The notes: generated by a model from the sequence alone, not told the origin. Positions 8,865 to 16,543 are shown, counted from the first letter of the stretch. The stretch is DNA of 32,343 bases from Micromonospora globbae (GCF_003610785.1 NZ_RAQQ01000036.1:1-32343); one strand, 5' to 3'. Program-made: numbers and translations.

Positions 8865-9424
8865 CGCCCCACACCTCCCGGCTGCGGGTCACGTGCGGGC
8901 CGTCGGCGCAGATCATCGCCGAACCGGTCGTAGCGGGTCCGGTGGGCGGCCAGCACGACGCCGGCGACGATGGTGGCTGCCATGACCACGCCAACAGCTG
9001 CCATGACCAGCATCTTTGGTTCCATCAGCTCCTCGCCCAGGGCGGCGGTGACGTCGGCGGGTGGGGTGCCGCGACGCGCGGGCCAGGGCGTGAGGAGCGC
9101 CCCGGCAGCCAGCAGGAGGAACACACCGATGGACACCGCCAGGGCGTGCCGCTTGTCGTGGACCATGCTCATCGGCATCAACGCCGGATTCATGCCCATG
9201 AACATGACCATGTAGACGGCCATGACGGCCATCTCCATGACCATCATCAGAATGGTCACCACGCCGACGTAGTTCTGCTGCAGGAGCAGGACCTGCAGGC
9301 CGACGCAGATGAAGGAGACGGCGAGGGCGTAGCTGGCGCGGGCCATGGAATTCACGATGAAAACGGCCGCGCCGGTGAGGGCCGCGCCGATGGCGAGGAT
9401 CCAGAAGGCCACATGGGTGATCAC
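8861..9424 (-). CDS. nuoJ: NuoJ-like membrane subunit
   Basis: 187 residues from the GTG at 9424 (VITHVAFWILAIGAALTGAAVF), three bases after the nuoH stop codon, with GAGAAG just upstream. The open frame continues to 9595 but that is inside nuoH. Five helices are predicted. NYVGVVTILMMVMEMAVMAV corresponds to the family's helix 3, and a methionine-rich run follows (MVMFMGMNPALMPMSM). The unusually high methionine content here echoes the copper context but may be chance. Confidence 0.87.
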   Translation of the reverse strand: MITHVAFWILAIGAALTGAAVFIVNSMARASYALAVSFICVGLQVLLLQQNYVGVVTILMMVMEMAVMAVYMVMFMGMNPALMPMSMVHDKRHALAVSIGVFLLLAAGALLTPWPARRGTPPADVTAALGEELMEPKMLVMAAVGVVMAATIVAGVVLAAHRTRYDRFGDDLRRRPARDPQPGGVGR

Positions 9425-9426
9425 GG

Positions 9427-10368
9427 TCAGCTTCTCCCGAGGGCGATGCCGGCGACGAGGAGGTCCTGCAGCAGCACGGCGGGCAGTAACACCACCCAGC
9501 CGACCTCCATGAACAGGTCCGGCCGCACCGCGGGGAGGCGGCGGCGTAGCCAGATGAACGCGGTGAGCAGGGCGAGGGTCTTGACCAGCACCCACATCCA
9601 GGCGGGGAGCAGCGGGCCGGAGCCGCCACCGAGAAACATCGGCACCGCGAAGGCCGCGCCGGCGACCAGGAGGGCGTACCGGCCGCCGAGGAACAGCAGC
9701 CGGTCGAGGCCCGACAGCTCTGCGGTCACCCCGCCGGCCGTGTCAGGTGCCAGCGCCGGGGAGAAGGGTCCCCAGACCGCGATCGCCAGCACGCCCATGC
9801 AGTAGACGAGGAAGGCCACCGGCATCCACACCGCGAACCACAGGTTTTGCTGGGCGGCGGCGATGGTGGCGACGTTCAGGCTGGAAGCGGCGACCGCCGG
9901 TGCTACCAGCGCGAACATCAGCGGCAGCTCGTAGGCGAGTCCGTGGGCGAGGAAGCGGTAGCCGCCGACCAGTGAGTGCGCCGAGTTGGCGCCCCAACCG
10001 GTCAGCCACACGAACGCCCAGGCCAGGACGTCCATGGCGTTGAACCACACCACCCCGACGTCCAGGTCGAACAGGGTCCACTTCCCGAGCGGCACCACCG
10101 TGATGATCATCAGTGCCATCACCAGCAGCCCGGCGCCGCCAATTCGCCAGAGCAGGGTGTCCGCGGCGACGGTGACGCGGCGCCGCTGCCGCATCAGACG
10201 GGCGATCTCGCCGATGGGGCGCGTCAGGCCGGTGCGGACGTGTGTGCCGGCGGCCCGGGCGGACAGGACACCGTCGAGTACCGCGGCGCCGAGCGTGAGC
10301 AGACCTAGGAGGCCGGCCGCGGCCAGCGCCCACGGCGGGGGTACGACCGTCACGGACGGATCAGACAC
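9427..10368 (-). CDS. nuoH: NuoH-like membrane subunit, quinone-loop residues degenerate
   Basis: 313 residues and eight or so helices, normal NuoH size. GTG at 10368 overlaps the preceding stop. Family resemblance is clear in LLWRIGGAGLLVMALM, GYRFLAHGLAYELPLMFALVAP, the LLFLGGRYALL region and the MEVGWVVLLPAVLLQDLL end. However the usual first loop (RxGPNRVGP) is replaced by RTGLTRPIGEIARLMRQRRR, and the usual Glu-rich PEAESELVAGYHTEYSG loop reads APDTAGGVTAELSGLDR. In complex I these loops shape the quinone cavity and its link to the proton path. Their loss fits a complex that no longer reduces quinone. The assignment is firm; the functional reading is inference. Confidence 0.82.
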   Translation of the reverse strand: MSDPSVTVVPPPWALAAAGLLGLLTLGAAVLDGVLSARAAGTHVRTGLTRPIGEIARLMRQRRRVTVAADTLLWRIGGAGLLVMALMIITVVPLGKWTLFDLDVGVVWFNAMDVLAWAFVWLTGWGANSAHSLVGGYRFLAHGLAYELPLMFALVAPAVAASSLNVATIAAAQQNLWFAVWMPVAFLVYCMGVLAIAVWGPFSPALAPDTAGGVTAELSGLDRLLFLGGRYALLVAGAAFAVPMFLGGGSGPLLPAWMWVLVKTLALLTAFIWLRRRLPAVRPDLFMEVGWVVLLPAVLLQDLLVAGIALGRS

Positions 10369-11926
10369 GGCTCACCGCACGGTCCGCTGTCCACATATCG
10401 AGGTCGAGACTGGCGACGATGAGCCGCGCCGCGGCGAGGTCCCACCCCCGCACGAGCTCGGCGACCGCGTCAATGGGCACCCTCGGCTGCTCGGCCACCA
10501 GGTGGCCGTTCCTCCCGGCTAGTGCCTGGGCGGCGCGGTCGAGCATGGCCAGCAGCCGGTCACGGGTGTCACCCCGGAGGGTGTCGGGAAGGTGCCACCG
10601 CGCCACGTCCTGGTCCGTGACCGGGCCGAGTCGTCGCAGGGACCATCGCAGCAGCCACGAGCGGCGCGCCATTCGTGCCAGCCGATCGAGCTGCGGCCCG
10701 GTGTGAGCGTCGCCGTTCAGTAGGGCGTCGCGGAGGCGGCGGGCGTGGGAGGCGATGTCGTTGAAACCCGCTAGTTCCAGCAGGCCGGCGGCGTTGTCGC
10801 ACCGCCGGGCCGCGAACAGGGGTCGGGTGCTTCCCCTCCCGTCGTCCTCGGCAACGGGCTGGTCGGCGTCAATGAGGCTGGCGTCCGCGTCGAGGATGAC
10901 GTCGCCCTGAAGGGTGCAGCGTAGGACCAGACCGGCGGGCCAGTGGGCGAGCACGGGGCCTAGCCGGACGTGCAGGGCGTCCAGCTCCAGGCCATCGCGG
11001 TCCTCGCCGCCGATGGCGAGTGGGATTCCGGCTGGAGCCATGTTCATGGCGCCGTGTCCCATGCCGGCGTGCCCGGCGTGTCCGCCACCCCTCGTGCCAG
11101 CGTTCGTCATGTAGTGGTCGGTGCCGTGCGTGGTCTCGTGGGCGTCGTGACGGTGTTCCATGCCGTGGTTGCCATGATGCTGTGAGGTGTCGTGGCCCTC
11201 GTCATGACCCGTGCTGCGGTGGCCGCCATGCTGTTGGTGGTTGCCGCCGTGGCCGGCCGCGTCGTGATTCACATGCGCGCCGGTACCGGGGTTCCCGTGG
11301 CCGGTGCCCGCGCTCTGCTGCTCGGTGGGTTCCTGCCTGGGTCGGTCCGTTGTCCGGTGATGCTGCGGGTGCGGTGAGTCCGTTGATGGGACACGGCCTG
11401 TGCGGTGGCCGTGATGGGCAGTGGGGCCGTGTTCGTTGCCGGCATGCCGTGGTGCGTCCTGCGGCCCGGCCGGGTCCATGTGGTGGGCGGCCGGTTCGCT
11501 GGTGCCATCAGCTGGGTGTTGCTCGTGCGCACCGTGTCCCTCGCCCGCGTGGCCTCTGTGGAGTTGCGCTTCGCCGCGGCGGTCTGGGCGGGTACGGCTG
11601 TCTGTTTGCTGCCGGTCGCTGTCGCGCAGGATGGCCACGGCCGTGTCGAGCGCCTGACCGGCGGTCTGCGGGGAGTCGATATCGACACGGGCCCGCGGTC
11701 CGGGAAGCTCGTTCCACAGGCGCTGCGTCACCTCGGACAGCTCCGGTCCTGGTACGCCACAGACTGCCAGGACATCGGCGTCCGCCGGGGACTGCGCCAC
11801 GACCCATCCTCGGCTCAGGAGGTGGCGTTCGACCGTGGCTCGGGTGAGCCACTGTCCTGGTGCTTCCACCAGGAGCACGTGCGCGTGGCGGGCCACGAGG
11901 AAGTCCCACGTGCTGCTCACACCCAT
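10361..11926 (-). CDS. NuoB-like + His-rich + NuoD-like fusion lacking redox ligands
   Basis: 521 residues from the ATG at 11926, inside the end of nuoA. Three parts: residues 1-100 resemble NuoB (VLLVEAPGQWLTRATVERH; DADVLAVCGVPG); 123-291 holds 35 histidines (QHHGNHGMEHRHDAHE, GGHAGHAGMGHGAMNM); 315-521 resembles NuoD (LGPVLAHWPAGLVLRCTLQG near its start, LAAARLIVASLDLDM near its end). Only three cysteines occur (56, 337, 376), with no CC pair, so the N2 iron-sulfur cluster of NuoB cannot form. The HPSxHG quinone-site motif of NuoD is replaced by AHWPAG. The protein may plug the membrane arm or act as a metal-responsive cap. The open frame runs on to 12628 upstream but overlaps nuoA there. 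The NuoB/NuoD relationship is from eye comparison and needs a profile search. Confidence 0.72.
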   Translation of the reverse strand: MGVSSTWDFLVARHAHVLLVEAPGQWLTRATVERHLLSRGWVVAQSPADADVLAVCGVPGPELSEVTQRLWNELPGPRARVDIDSPQTAGQALDTAVAILRDSDRQQTDSRTRPDRRGEAQLHRGHAGEGHGAHEQHPADGTSEPAAHHMDPAGPQDAPRHAGNEHGPTAHHGHRTGRVPSTDSPHPQHHRTTDRPRQEPTEQQSAGTGHGNPGTGAHVNHDAAGHGGNHQQHGGHRSTGHDEGHDTSQHHGNHGMEHRHDAHETTHGTDHYMTNAGTRGGGHAGHAGMGHGAMNMAPAGIPLAIGGEDRDGLELDALHVRLGPVLAHWPAGLVLRCTLQGDVILDADASLIDADQPVAEDDGRGSTRPLFAARRCDNAAGLLELAGFNDIASHARRLRDALLNGDAHTGPQLDRLARMARRSWLLRWSLRRLGPVTDQDVARWHLPDTLRGDTRDRLLAMLDRAAQALAGRNGHLVAEQPRVPIDAVAELVRGWDLAAARLIVASLDLDMWTADRAVSRV

Positions 11927-12261
11927 CGCAGCGCCCCTTCGCGCCACGCCCACAGCACGGCAGTGAAGACGCCGCCGAGGAAGATGAACATCTCCACGAT
12001 GGCGGTGATCCCGAGCTGGGCGACCACGACCGCCCACGGGTACATGAACAGCATCTCCACGTCGAACGCGAGAAAGAGCAGGGTCGCCAGGTACCACCGC
12101 ACGTGGTAGCGCGACAGGGCATGTTGTTCGGGGGCCCAGCCGGACTGGAATGGCAGGCTGTTCAGCGGCGCCGGTGCGACTGCGACAGCGCGATGAGCCA
12201 GGTACAGCCCTGCCACGGCCAGCGCAGCTACCAGAGCCATACTCACGGCGCCCGCGTACAT
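11917..12261 (-). CDS. nuoA: NuoA-like membrane subunit, first gene of the operon
   Basis: 114 residues, three helices, normal NuoA length. The ATG at 12261 follows AGGAG. The signature FQSGWAPEQHALSRYHVRWY and FLAFDVEMLFMYPWAVV matches NuoA (usually YESG...F.v.FY... LFDvE..FL.PWA); the Glu of YESG is Gln here. Its stop overlaps the next gene's start by ten bases. A longer in-frame start (to 12411) exists but lacks a ribosome-binding site. A 28-codon frame and a 20-bp dyad lie upstream. Confidence 0.9.
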   Translation of the reverse strand: MYAGAVSMALVAALAVAGLYLAHRAVAVAPAPLNSLPFQSGWAPEQHALSRYHVRWYLATLLFLAFDVEMLFMYPWAVVVAQLGITAIVEMFIFLGGVFTAVLWAWREGALRWV

Positions 12262-12368
12262 CCCCGCTCCTGTCTCCACGCCAGAGACGCCTGGTTGCTC
12301 CAGCGCCAGCTGGTCTTGGTCTTGCTGCCCCTTGCCGTCGTCTCGAATCCTTCCGCCGCGCCGCTGGC

Positions 12369-12455
12369 TTACGGGCAGACCTCGGCAAGGATCCACCGTC
12401 CGCGCACACATGTCGCCAGCCGTTTGCCGGTCTTCGGGAACGGCAGGTGCAGCAT
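12369..12455 (-). CDS. Possible 28-residue leader peptide upstream of nuoA
   Basis: ATG at 12455 follows AGGGGGA at a good distance; the frame encodes MLHLPFPKTGKRLATCVRGR and eight more residues, ending at TAA (12369). It lies between the operator dyad (12502-12521) and nuoA on the same strand. It is not recognised as any family. It could be a regulatory leader peptide, a genuine small protein, or chance; codon use is plausible but the frame is too short to judge. Confidence 0.35.
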   Translation of the reverse strand: MLHLPFPKTGKRLATCVRGRWILAEVCP

Positions 12456-12501
12456 CGATCCCCCTGCCCTTGGCCCCCGTGAGGGGCTTCCACCCCTTCT
12501 T

Positions 12502-12521
12502 CTACTATCACTTGATAGTAA
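12502..12521. promoter_or_regulatory. Operator dyad CTACTA-N8-TAGTAA, copy 1
   Basis: CTACTA-TCACTTGA-TAGTAA; the inner bases extend the symmetry to TACTATCA-CT-TGATAGTA (12503-12520), a perfect 8-bp inverted repeat. It is an AT-rich island in GC-rich DNA, 241 bp upstream of nuoA and about 220 bp before the riboswitch of the divergent gene. Identical CTACTA-N8-TAGTAG dyads occur at 16524 and 16825. The form (TACTA...TAGTA) recalls BlaI/CopY-family operators, but those have a TACA/TGTA core, so the family is unsure. Confidence 0.65.
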
Positions 12522-12744
12522 GAGAGGCACCCTGGGGTGGCGGTGAGGCGAGCCGAACGGCGGGACACGAGTTTCCGCGTGGACTGATTCCCGGGGTGCG
12601 CCTCGACGTCATCGAAGGACCTCGACAAGGAGACGGCCCGGGCCGAGGTGGAGACATCACGGCCAGCCGGATACAGAGTGTCACCACTAATTGACCGTAT
12701 TCAACCGCTTTTGCCCCTAGATCGGCAGGGGCGCGGTGCGATAG

Positions 12745-12915
12745 CCTCACTGCCGGTTACCGCCGGAGGCGCACCGCGGCGCCTGCGGTGCCACCGCCCA
12801 ATCGCCACCCGGCGAGCCGGGAACCCAGGTACGTGGGGTGAATCCGCGCCAGCGGTAGGGGCCACTTCCGCCCCGAACCCGTCAGCTAACCCGGTCGGCG
12901 GTCGACGGAAGGGAA
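12745..12915 (+). ncRNA. c-di-AMP riboswitch (ydaO/yuaA class)
   Basis: Conserved blocks of the class are present in order: CGAGCCGGGAACCCAGGTAC, GGGGTGAATCC, GGTAGGGGCCACTTCCG, and CCCGAACCCGTCAGCTAACC, then GGCGGTCGACGGAAGG. CTTCCG (12865-12870) can pair with CGGAAG (12906-12911), which overlaps the ribosome-binding site of the gene starting at 12920. Ligand binding could therefore mask translation. In actinobacteria this class is known to precede rpf and wall-hydrolase genes, which fits the neighbour. The 5' boundary is approximate. Confidence 0.88.
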
Positions 12916-12919
12916 CACT

Positions 12920-13939
12920 GTGACGGCACCCCTACGCCGCTGGTTGACACCCGTGGTGGCCGCACTCGCCGCCCTGACGATCCTCGTCGGACCCGCACCA
13001 GCGAATGCCGCCCCCTCAACACCCACCCCTTCAGGCCACGAGGAGGACGACGAACCAAAACTCCTCGGCGACGTCATCGAGGCACGCAACCGCGCCTACA
13101 GCAAGGCCAAGGCCAACCTGGCAAAGTCTCGGAAACGCCAACTCGAGCTCGAGATGCAGGTGCAGCGGGCGCAGGCCGAACTGGACGCCCTGGAACCGCA
13201 GGTCACGCAGATCGCCGCGCAGTCCTATCGGACCGGCCGTGTCGGTGCGATTGCCATGCTCCTCGACAGCAACACCCCCGACTCGTTCGTCAAGCGCGCC
13301 GCGGCTCTCGACGAGCTGAACATGATCAACGCCGCGCGGTTGACCGAGGTGACGGCGATCAAAAAGCGGGCCGAGCAGGCCAAGATGGCGCTCGACGCTG
13401 AAGTGCGCAAGCAGCAGAAGCTCACCAACGACATGGCCCGGCAGAAGCGCGAGGCGGAGAAGGACCTCGCGCTGGTCGGAGGTCAGGGTTTCACGGGGGG
13501 CTTGGTGTCCGCGACATCGCCAGTGGCTCGGATCGCTCCTGGGCGCACGGCCGACGGAGACTGGCGACCTGAGTCGTGCTCGGAGAATGACCCGACCACA
13601 TCTGGGTGCATCACTCCACGGACCCTGCACATGTACAAGGAGGTCAAGCGAGCGGGATTCAACCGGTTCGTTGGCTGCTACCGCCCCGGAGGACCATGGG
13701 AGCACCCCAAGGGCAGGGCTTGCGACTGGTCCCTGCAAAGGAGCGGTTTCCGCCCCTGGTACAACAACGACACACGGATGTACGGCAACAACCTCGCCGC
13801 GTTCCTCCTGCGCAACGCGGACCGGCTGGGCATCTACTACGTCATTTGGAACCGCCAAATCTGGTTCCCTGCCACGGGCTGGAAGTCCTACAGCGGACCC
13901 TCAAACCACACCGACCACGTGCACGTGTCGCTGCTCTAG
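12920..13939 (+). CDS. Secreted coiled-coil protein with VldE/ARB_07466-like C-terminal domain
   Basis: 339 residues from the GTG at 12920, directly after the riboswitch. A signal peptide (PLRRWLTPVVAALAALTILVGPAPANA) ends near residue 31. Residues ~45-190 form a long coiled coil (KANLAKSRKRQLELEMQVQRAQ...), as in RipA/FtsX-partner hydrolases. Residues ~215-339 are a globular domain with GCITPRTLHMYKEVKRAGF, PKGRACDWS and HTDHVHVSLL. This resembles the ARB_07466-like/VldE family, whose His/Asp motifs recall M15-type and extensin-like peptidases. It likely acts on or recognises peptidoglycan; enzymatic activity is unproven. Control by c-di-AMP is expected from the leader. It ends before a terminator shared with the GH3 gene. 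Confidence 0.83.
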   Translation: MTAPLRRWLTPVVAALAALTILVGPAPANAAPSTPTPSGHEEDDEPKLLGDVIEARNRAYSKAKANLAKSRKRQLELEMQVQRAQAELDALEPQVTQIAAQSYRTGRVGAIAMLLDSNTPDSFVKRAAALDELNMINAARLTEVTAIKKRAEQAKMALDAEVRKQQKLTNDMARQKREAEKDLALVGGQGFTGGLVSATSPVARIAPGRTADGDWRPESCSENDPTTSGCITPRTLHMYKEVKRAGFNRFVGCYRPGGPWEHPKGRACDWSLQRSGFRPWYNNDTRMYGNNLAAFLLRNADRLGIYYVIWNRQIWFPATGWKSYSGPSNHTDHVHVSLL

Positions 13940-13991
13940 CAGCTGTGACCGCAAGCCCTCACACGCCTGGTGATCGCCATCGCTGGCTTCA

Positions 13992-14028
13992 GCGGGGGCA
14001 CCAACCGCGGCGCGGTTGGTGCCCCCGC
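13992..14028. terminator. Strong bidirectional terminator
   Basis: GCGGGGGCACCAACCGC (13992-14008), loop GGC, then GCGGTTGGTGCCCCCGC (14012-14028): a perfect 17-bp stem between the convergent genes ending at 13939 (plus) and 14040 (minus). Confidence 0.9.
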
Positions 14029-14039
14029 CGACGTTACGG

Positions 14040-15215
14040 TCAGCGCTTCGGACGCAGGGCGTCGACACGGGAAACAGACTCGTCGATGCGTGCCTCAGTC
14101 AGCTGCCCGCGACGGACCAACTCGACCACCGCGTCGAGCGTCTTGTCGAAGATCTGCGGGTCGTACACCTGTTGGTTGGCGAAGACAAGCAAGTCGACAC
14201 CCGCCCGCAAGGCCAGGTGGACCGCCTCCGTGGCGCCGTAGCGTCGGGTGATGGCAACCGCCTGCATGTCATCGCTGGCCACGGGCCCCTTCCAGCCGAG
14301 TTCACCGCGAAGCAGATCCGTGATCACCGCGGGCGATAGCGACGCGGGGTGGTTCGGGTCCAACCTTTTGTTGAGTACGTGGGCGGCCAAGACCGAGTCC
14401 GCTCGGTTCGTCTGGATCAGTCGCCGGAACGGTTCCAGCTCGACTGGTCGCCAGGTGGTGGTGACGTCGACGACCTCGAAGTCGGTGTTGCCGGCGGCGC
14501 TGCCGATGCCGGGGAAGTGTTTGAGTGAGGTCTTGACGCCGGCAGCGCGGTGCGTCTGGATCTCCTCAGTGGCGTTGCTGACCACGACATCCGGATCAGC
14601 GGAGAAGCTACGGTCCAGTGCTCCGATCGCCCGGCTTTCCGGATTGATGTTCAGGTCCACGACGGGTGCGTAGTTGAGGTTGACTCCGACCTGCGAAAGA
14701 CTGGCGACCAGGCCGCGAGCCCACTGGCGTGTTGCCGACGGAGAGTTCTCCGCCCCGATCTCGGCTTCCGACCTCGTGGACGGGAAGCCATTGCTCGGGT
14801 TGAGTCGAGCGGTCCGGCCCCCTTCCTGATCGATCGACACGATGAGCCGACCCGATGAGGCGTCCTTCAGGTCCTTGATGAGCGCCGTGACCTGCTGCGG
14901 GGACCGGATGTTGCGCTCGGACTTCGTCTCCAGGTCGCGGTCGAAGAGGATCACCCCGCCGAGGCCGGCCCCGATCGCTCCAACAATCCAGTCGTTGCGG
15001 TTCACGCGGTCACCGCGGAAGCCCACCACGAGCAGACTGGCGATCTTCCGCCGGAGTGCGGCCTCATCCGGCTGCCCGGCGGTGGGCCGAGCGGTGCCCG
15101 TGGTCGGCTTCGCCGTCGGCGCGGTGGCCCGGCCCGCCTGGCAGGCGGTCAGCGAGGCGACGGTGGCCGTGCCGACACCCGCCAGCAGCGAGCGGCGAGG
15201 AAGATTCCTGTTCAC
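14040..15215 (-). CDS. GH3-family (NagZ-like) lipoprotein
   Basis: 391 residues. The N terminus has a twin-arginine-like start (RRSLLAGVG) and a lipobox (SLTAC), so it is probably lipid-anchored outside the membrane. A Thr/Pro/Ala linker leads to a GH3 TIM barrel: IVSIDQEGGRTARL, NLNYAPVVDLN, KHFPG (from 232) and SDDM with the candidate nucleophile Asp315. NagZ enzymes remove N-acetylglucosamine from muropeptides using an Asp-His pair after KHFPGHG. Here the segment reads KHFPGIGSAAGNTDFEVVD and no His follows the Asp, so the acid/base may differ. The substrate may be a wall or other beta-glycoside. It is flanked by wall-active genes. Confidence 0.85.
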   Translation of the reverse strand: MNRNLPRRSLLAGVGTATVASLTACQAGRATAPTAKPTTGTARPTAGQPDEAALRRKIASLLVVGFRGDRVNRNDWIVGAIGAGLGGVILFDRDLETKSERNIRSPQQVTALIKDLKDASSGRLIVSIDQEGGRTARLNPSNGFPSTRSEAEIGAENSPSATRQWARGLVASLSQVGVNLNYAPVVDLNINPESRAIGALDRSFSADPDVVVSNATEEIQTHRAAGVKTSLKHFPGIGSAAGNTDFEVVDVTTTWRPVELEPFRRLIQTNRADSVLAAHVLNKRLDPNHPASLSPAVITDLLRGELGWKGPVASDDMQAVAITRRYGATEAVHLALRAGVDLLVFANQQVYDPQIFDKTLDAVVELVRRGQLTEARIDESVSRVDALRPKR

Positions 15216-15438
15216 GCCCGCACACTATTGACCAGCCGTTTGGGGTGATGAACGAACGTCAGGACCCTACTCTTTCGATACCCAGGGCGCCATCGGCGGC
15301 ACATGCCCCCTGGTGCCCGGGGAGGTCACCCTCTGGACCCTGGGCCAGCACGACTGCCATTAGCCCGGGCGCATAACGTCGCAGGTTCGCGGCACTGCCA
15401 CTGCCTTGAGCTGTGCCAGCACGAGCTCCGGTTCGGCG

Positions 15439-16422
15439 TCAGGGCCGACGCGCACCCATGTACGGCATGCTGTCCATGCGGGCCATCTTGACCGGCACTC
15501 CCGCCCGAGAGGCGTGCACGATCAGCCCGTTGCCTACATACATGCCCACGTGGTGGAGATCGCTGTAGAAGAAGACCAGGTCACCCGGCCGCAGGTCGGC
15601 ACGATCCACCGGCGTTCCCTCACGCCATTGCGCCCCGGTGAAGTGGGTCAGGGACACCCCGGCCGCTTTCCACGCGTACTGCGTCAAGCCGGAGCAGTCG
15701 AAGCTTGACGGGCCGTCGGCGCCCCAGACGTAGGGCTTGCCGATTTGCGCACACGCGGTACGCACGGCCGTGCCTGCCGCTCCACCGATAGAGACGGCGG
15801 GGCACGCTCCGATTCGCAGCGACCCACCGGAGCTGGAACCGCCAGTGGCTTGCGCACGAAGGCGCTCCAGCCGGTCCACCTCGGCCTGGATGGTCTTTCT
15901 CCGCTTTGCCAGCTCGGCGTCCAGACGCTTCTGCTTAGCGACCAGCGCCTCGACCTGGGCGCGCTGAGCGGCAAGGTCGTCACGCAGTTTCACCACATCG
16001 GCGACCTTCGCGGCATCGGAGCGGGCCACGTAGTTGAGCAGCGCCAGGCGGTCCGTCATCATCTGAGGCGACGTGCTGGACAGGACCGCGTTAGCCGCGG
16101 AGGCTCGAGGGATCCGGTACTGCCGCGCCGCGATGTCGCCAATTTGGCCCAATGACATCTCCACACGCAGCTGTACCGGCCGTAGGCGCTCGCCGAGCTG
16201 CTTCGACTTCTTCTGATTCGCGAGGAGTTCGCTGTGCACCTTGTTGTACTGCTCGATGACCGGTTCGAGTTTCTCCCACGCCTGGTCCAGTTGCTTCTCT
16301 ACCTCGGCAGGGGAGGGCACCGCGCGCGCTGGTGAGCTGAAGGGCGCAAGCGTGTTGACTGCGACAATCACTGCCGCGGCGACGAAGCCGTTGCGCATTT
16401 TGCGTCCGAGTCGCGACAACAC
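15439..16422 (-). CDS. Secreted NlpC/P60 peptidoglycan endopeptidase (coiled-coil, RipA-like)
   Basis: 327 residues from the GTG at 16422 (MLSRLGRKMRNGFVAAAVIV), preceded by GAGAGG; an ATG at 16398 is an alternative. The signal peptide ends near ...SSPARA. Residues ~40-190 are coiled coil (EVEKQLDQAWEKLEPVIEQY; AKQKRLDAELAKRRKTIQAE). The C-terminal NlpC/P60 domain has GKPYVWGADGPSSFDCSGL, with catalytic Cys243, His291 (HHVGMY) and His303 (VHAS). Such enzymes cut the D-Glu-mDAP bond in stem peptides during daughter-cell separation. It is divergent from a second NlpC/P60 gene; each has a CTACTA-N8-TAGTAG dyad upstream. Confidence 0.92.
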   Translation of the reverse strand: MLSRLGRKMRNGFVAAAVIVAVNTLAPFSSPARAVPSPAEVEKQLDQAWEKLEPVIEQYNKVHSELLANQKKSKQLGERLRPVQLRVEMSLGQIGDIAARQYRIPRASAANAVLSSTSPQMMTDRLALLNYVARSDAAKVADVVKLRDDLAAQRAQVEALVAKQKRLDAELAKRRKTIQAEVDRLERLRAQATGGSSSGGSLRIGACPAVSIGGAAGTAVRTACAQIGKPYVWGADGPSSFDCSGLTQYAWKAAGVSLTHFTGAQWREGTPVDRADLRPGDLVFFYSDLHHVGMYVGNGLIVHASRAGVPVKMARMDSMPYMGARRP

Positions 16423-16523
16423 GTTACAAGGACCTCTCGCTGAAACAGCCGAACCAGCCTCGCATGGCTTCGACGGCGGGTCGGTGGACAGCGATGGACG
16501 GTACCGTGATCCACGAGCGCCGT

Positions 16524-16543
16524 CTACTAGTTCACAATAGTAG
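16524..16543. promoter_or_regulatory. Operator dyad CTACTA-N8-TAGTAG, copy 2
   Basis: CTACTA (16524-16529), GTTCACAA, TAGTAG (16538-16543): perfect 6-bp arms with an 8-nt spacer. It lies 102 bp upstream of the minus-strand NlpC/P60 start. Same arms and spacing as copy 3. Confidence 0.72.

Larger units (their letters stand above)
12456..12919. other. Divergent regulatory region between the nuo-like operon and the riboswitch gene
   Basis: 464 bp without a convincing ORF. It holds the operator dyad (12502-12521), TTGACC at 12691 without a well-spaced -10, and the c-di-AMP riboswitch (about 12745-12915). Confidence 0.6.

Noticed and set aside
11000..11560. Repeated GGCCAC/CATG-rich DNA looking like a short-repeat array
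   Set aside because: It is the coding sequence of the His-rich region; units are irregular and no CRISPR-like spacing exists.
11927..12628. Upstream extension of the NuoB/D-like frame
   Set aside because: It is antisense-free but overlaps nuoA in another frame and reads as Arg/Ser-rich sequence; nuoA clearly owns this stretch.
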